From an uncultured delta proteobacterium (GTDB lineage Bacteria; RBG-13-61-14; DRUE01), in contig CAIUDS010000640.1 of NCBI GenBank assembly GCA_903897985.1, positions 1-6,189 on the forward strand: DNA of 6,189 bases, in the 5' to 3' direction. The notes beneath the pieces are model-generated. The model had not been told where the DNA came from. It saw only the letters and a list, made by a program, of their open reading frames with translations, and ran no database searches. Of this stretch, positions 3,717 to 6,189 are shown one piece after another. Within the stretch, counting starts at the first letter, position 1. Each line of letters starts with the position of its first letter. The position numbers and the translations under genes were made by a program.

Positions 3717-5972
3717 CTACGGCTTGCCGATCAACTCCGGCAATATCTTCCAGGCCTGGCCGTCGCCCAGTTGGCCCTTATCGTTATTGCCCCAGCACCA
3801 GAGGGTCCCGTTGCTCTTGCGGCCGCAGGTGAAGTCCAGGCCCGCGGCAACCTTGGTCCAGTCCGTGTCCGAGCCGACCTGCTGAGGCGAGGCTTGGTCA
3901 ACGGTGGTCCCGTTCCCCAACTGGCCGTCTTCGTTGCCGCCCCAGCACCAGAGCGTATGGTTGCTCTTCAAGGCGCAGGCATGAATGATGCCCGCGGCAA
4001 TTTGGCTCCAGTGAGTATCTCCGCTAAGCTCCTGGACCGGGCTGGACCGGTCCGTGCTGGTGTCCCCGTTCCCGAGTTGTCCGCGATCGTTCAAGCCCCA
4101 GCACCAGAGCGAGGAATCGGACTTAAGCCCGCAGGTGAAAAAATGTCCCGCGGAAAGAGCTTGCCAGTTGGCGGCGGAGCCGGAGCGGACCGGGACCGTG
4201 CTGCCGTCGAGCGTTCCGTTTCCAAGCTGGCCGGAATTGTTATTGCCGAAGCACCAGAGCTCGCCCGCGCCCTTGGTCGCGCAGGTATGATAGCTTCCGG
4301 CCGAAACCGTGAGCCAGTCGCTGGCCGATCCGACCTTGACCGGAATATTCTTGTCGCCGCCGGTCCCGATTCCGAGCTGGCCCGAAGTGTTTTTTCCCCA
4401 GCACCAGAGCGTATGATCGCTTTTAACCGCGCAGCTATGGTATCCGCCGGCCGAGGGTTGGGACCAGTCGGTCAGCGGGGTGACCTGGACCGGGTTGGGA
4501 TGCAACAAAAAGTCGCCCTTGCCCACCTGGCCGGAAACATTATCGCCCCAGCACCAGAGCGCGCCCGCGCCTCGAGTGGCGCAGTTGTGATACCAGCCCG
4601 TGGCCGGCGCAACCCAGTCCGAGGCGGCGCCGATCGAGACCGGGATATCATTGTTCAAATAGTTGCTGGTCCCGAGTTGGCCGTAGATATTGTTACCCCA
4701 GCAAAAGAGGGTGAAATTGTTCTTGAGCGCGCAGGCGTGGTCATATCCGGCGAAAACCTGGTCCCAATTTGTGGCGGTGTCAATCTGGCCCGGGGTTTTT
4801 CGCCCCGGAAAAGCGCCGGTGCCGGTCTGGCCTTGCAGGTTGGACCCGAAACAATAAAGCGTCCCGTCAACCTTGGTCCCGCAGGTGTGGTCCTGCCCCG
4901 CGGAGGCCGTGGCCCAATTTTTCAAAACCCCCACCCGCATCGGCCGGTAGTGCGCGTAAATGTTCCCCAGCCCGAGCTGACCCAAATCGTTCTTGCCCCA
5001 GCACCAGAGCGTGCCGCCCGCGGGCGCCGCCCGCTTGCCGCAGGTGTGATACCCGCCCGCTTCCATCCAGACCCAATCCGAGGCCTTGCCCACTTTCTTA
5101 GGCTGCTTCGAGTCCGCTATGCCCCCGGTCCCGAGCTGGCCGAAACTATTTTCGCCGAAGCACCAGAGTGTCCGGTCGCGCTTCCTGGCGCAGGCATGCT
5201 CCCCGCCGGCTGAAACCGCAACCCAATTCCGGTCCGTCCCAACCTTTTTCGGCCGGATGGAGCCGGCCGCGGTGCCCCAGCACCATAAACTATTGTCCTT
5301 CCGCAAGCCGCAGGTAATTTCGCCGCCCGCGGAGATCGAGGTCCAGTCGCTCTTGCCCCCGATCGAGACCGGCGAATGCTGGTCCGCATAGCCGGTGTCC
5401 CCGTTGCCCAGTTGCCCGTATTCATTGCCGCCCCAGCAAAAGATGGCGCCGTTTTTTTTCTTCGCGCAGGTGTGGTTGAACCCGGCGGAGACCAAGGCCC
5501 AGTCGGTCTCAAGGCCGATCTGCTCCGGGGAGGACTGGCTGATGACGGCGCTGTCGCCCAACTGGCCCTGGTCATTCTTGCCCCAGCACCAGAGCGTCGA
5601 GTCGTCTTTGAGCGCGCAGTTATGATAGCCGCCCGCGGAGATTTGGGTCCAGTTAGTATCGCCGCCCAGCTCCTGGACCGGAGCGGCTTGGTCCGTGCTG
5701 GTCCCGTCACCCAGTTGCCCATAATCGTTGCCGCCCCAGCACCAGACGCTCTGGTCCGATGCCAGGCCGCAGGTATGCTCCGCGCCCGCGGAAACCTTGG
5801 ACCAACCGCCCGATGTTGCATTGGAAACTACCGTGGATAATCCGGGGCTGCCTTTGGCAGTGCCTGCGGCAGCTCCCCCGGAATTACGGTCCGGACCGGT
5901 CCCGCATCCCGAAATTGCGATCACGCACAAGGCAAGCGGCAGGATCAATATTTTTTCCAGAATTTTTTTCAT
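3717..5972 (-). CDS. RCC1-repeat lipoprotein, 14 repeats (two predicted seven-bladed propellers)
   Basis: This 751-residue protein starts with a basic n-region (MKKILEK), a hydrophobic core and lipobox ISGC (acylated Cys 23, G24 at +2, suggesting the outer membrane), then a Gly/Ala/Ser linker to about residue 55. Fourteen RCC1-like units follow, each opening with Trp (57, 108, 158, 210, 250, 300, 353, 403, 453, 503, 553, 603, 655, 705) at ~50-residue spacing. The consensus is W..VSAG..HTC.......LWCWG.N..GQLG.G....P..VG. All 14 carry a Cys pair, C-x9-C (x12 in unit 6), giving 28 blade cysteines. Unit 4 is only 40 residues and lacks the N..GQLG turn. RCC1 proteins are seven-bladed propellers used for protein binding; eukaryotic RCC1 is the Ran exchange factor, but that role does not transfer to a bacterial lipoprotein. 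The start has GGGAG 4 nt upstream. The ligand is unknown; a surface adhesion or scaffold role is inference. Confidence 0.93.
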   Translation of the reverse strand: MKKILEKILILPLALCVIAISGCGTGPDRNSGGAAAGTAKGSPGLSTVVSNATSGGWSKVSAGAEHTCGLASDQSVWCWGGNDYGQLGDGTSTDQAAPVQELGGDTNWTQISAGGYHNCALKDDSTLWCWGKNDQGQLGDSAVISQSSPEQIGLETDWALVSAGFNHTCAKKKNGAIFCWGGNEYGQLGNGDTGYADQHSPVSIGGKSDWTSISAGGEITCGLRKDNSLWCWGTAAGSIRPKKVGTDRNWVAVSAGGEHACARKRDRTLWCFGENSFGQLGTGGIADSKQPKKVGKASDWVWMEAGGYHTCGKRAAPAGGTLWCWGKNDLGQLGLGNIYAHYRPMRVGVLKNWATASAGQDHTCGTKVDGTLYCFGSNLQGQTGTGAFPGRKTPGQIDTATNWDQVFAGYDHACALKNNFTLFCWGNNIYGQLGTSNYLNNDIPVSIGAASDWVAPATGWYHNCATRGAGALWCWGDNVSGQVGKGDFLLHPNPVQVTPLTDWSQPSAGGYHSCAVKSDHTLWCWGKNTSGQLGIGTGGDKNIPVKVGSASDWLTVSAGSYHTCATKGAGELWCFGNNNSGQLGNGTLDGSTVPVRSGSAANWQALSAGHFFTCGLKSDSSLWCWGLNDRGQLGNGDTSTDRSSPVQELSGDTHWSQIAAGIIHACALKSNHTLWCWGGNEDGQLGNGTTVDQASPQQVGSDTDWTKVAAGLDFTCGRKSNGTLWCWGNNDKGQLGDGQAWKILPELIGKP
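3720..5804 (-). repeat. Fourteen tandem ~150-bp coding repeats
   Basis: The units encode the RCC1 blades from Trp57 to the C-terminus. Spacings between successive Trp codons are 51, 50, 52, 40, 50, 53, 50, 50, 50, 50, 50, 52 and 50 codons. At DNA level a core such as CCCCAGCACCAGAGCGT (plus strand) recurs many times, encoding TLWCWG. Units 1-2 and 12-13 share a more similar junction block (PVQEL.GDT.W) than the rest. Such arrays can change copy number by recombination and may be misassembled from short reads. Confidence 0.9.
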
Positions 5973-6019
5973 GAAACTCCCGGAGCCCTTTGAAAAGATT
6001 GCCCGAGACCCTTACTTTT

Positions 6020-6047
6020 ATGATATTACCTGAATTCCAGAAGTCAA
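6020..6047 (-). promoter_or_regulatory. Promoter of the RCC1-repeat lipoprotein gene
   Basis: On the minus strand, TTGACT (6042-6047, 5/6) with a 16-bp spacer precedes TATCAT (6020-6025, 5/6). A start near 6013 would leave about 40 nt of leader before ATG 5972. The -35 hexamer and spacer length are the same as for the rplM promoter. The promoter starts 20 bp past the stop of the upstream gene, so the RCC1 gene can be transcribed on its own. Confidence 0.6.
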
Positions 6048-6067
6048 CGGACCAGGGATCTGACCGT

Positions 6068-6189
6068 CTAACACTTTTTTTTCCCCTTATCTGCGCGGGC
6101 AATCCAAGCAAAATTTCTCAGTTCCGGCTCCGGAAGATGAGCGCGCACCCATGCCAAATCAATCATAACTTCCTTGAGCGCTTCCTCCA
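6068..6189 (-). CDS. C-terminal fragment of an unidentified protein
   Basis: The frame enters from the right edge and gives 39 residues before a TAG at 6068-6070. It reads EEALKEVMIDLAWVRAHLPE, then PELRNFAWIARAD and a basic GKKKC end. The composition (amphipathic helix, Trp and charged residues) and the lack of stops suggest genuine coding, and the opposite strand is not open here. I do not recognise a family. The last codons contain a run of eight A (minus strand), where a sequencing indel or slippage would change the C-terminus. It is co-directional with the RCC1 lipoprotein gene, 95 bp upstream of its start. Confidence 0.45.
   Translation of the reverse strand, partial: EEALKEVMIDLAWVRAHLPEPELRNFAWIARADKGKKKC

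Noticed and set aside
3771..5213. A 480-codon open frame on the plus strand opposite the RCC1 gene, with PAPE-like repeated peptides
   Set aside because: Its repeats are the complement of the RCC1 blade codons (LWCWG and neighbours), which give a stop-free antisense frame. There is no SD, and the minus-strand protein matches a known family over its whole length.
5884..6111. A 75-codon minus-strand open frame across the RCC1 promoter and start
   Set aside because: It overlaps both the RCC1 signal peptide and the right-edge gene in another frame and has no SD or family match.

Overview
The window is bacterial chromosomal DNA, fairly G+C-rich in its genes, from a Gram-negative-type organism. 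It encodes two predicted lipoproteins whose +2 residues (Q and G) favour the outer membrane. Promoter candidates are sigma70-like, and there are good Shine-Dalgarno (SD) sites. The L13/S9 proteins are ordinary bacterial ones. I cannot name the phylum. The mix (divergent L13/S9, small Hsp20, a Cys-rich secreted RCC1-repeat protein, ISL3 debris) would fit an uncultured or environmental lineage, but that is only an impression.

Layout. At 1-216 (minus) lies the N-terminal piece of a QueG-like Fe-S protein, divergent from a small Cys-containing lipoprotein of unknown function (348-1046, plus). A yjbQ/UPF0047 gene follows (1126-1542, plus), convergent with an hsp20 gene (1709-2134, minus) that ends in a good intrinsic terminator. 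From 2135 to 2719 there is no intact gene. This stretch holds the hsp20 promoter, several short inverted repeats and an ISL3-family transposase remnant that directly abuts the stop codon of rpsI. The rplM-rpsI operon (3554-2720, minus) is compact, with 10 nt between the genes and one clear promoter. Upstream of it is a G-rich inverted repeat with quadruplex potential on both strands. It separates the ribosomal operon from a 751-residue lipoprotein gene (3717-5972, minus) made of 14 RCC1-type repeats. At the right edge, the C-terminal 39 codons of an unidentified minus-strand gene are visible.

The genes do not form one pathway. Ribosomal proteins, a chaperone and YjbQ are housekeeping or stress functions, each with its own promoter candidate. 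The two lipoproteins are envelope proteins. The most notable item is the 14-repeat RCC1 lipoprotein: the repeat number equals two seven-bladed propellers, and every blade carries a Cys pair, consistent with one disulfide per blade outside the cytoplasm. I see no CRISPR array, tRNA, rRNA, phage module or recognisable defence system.
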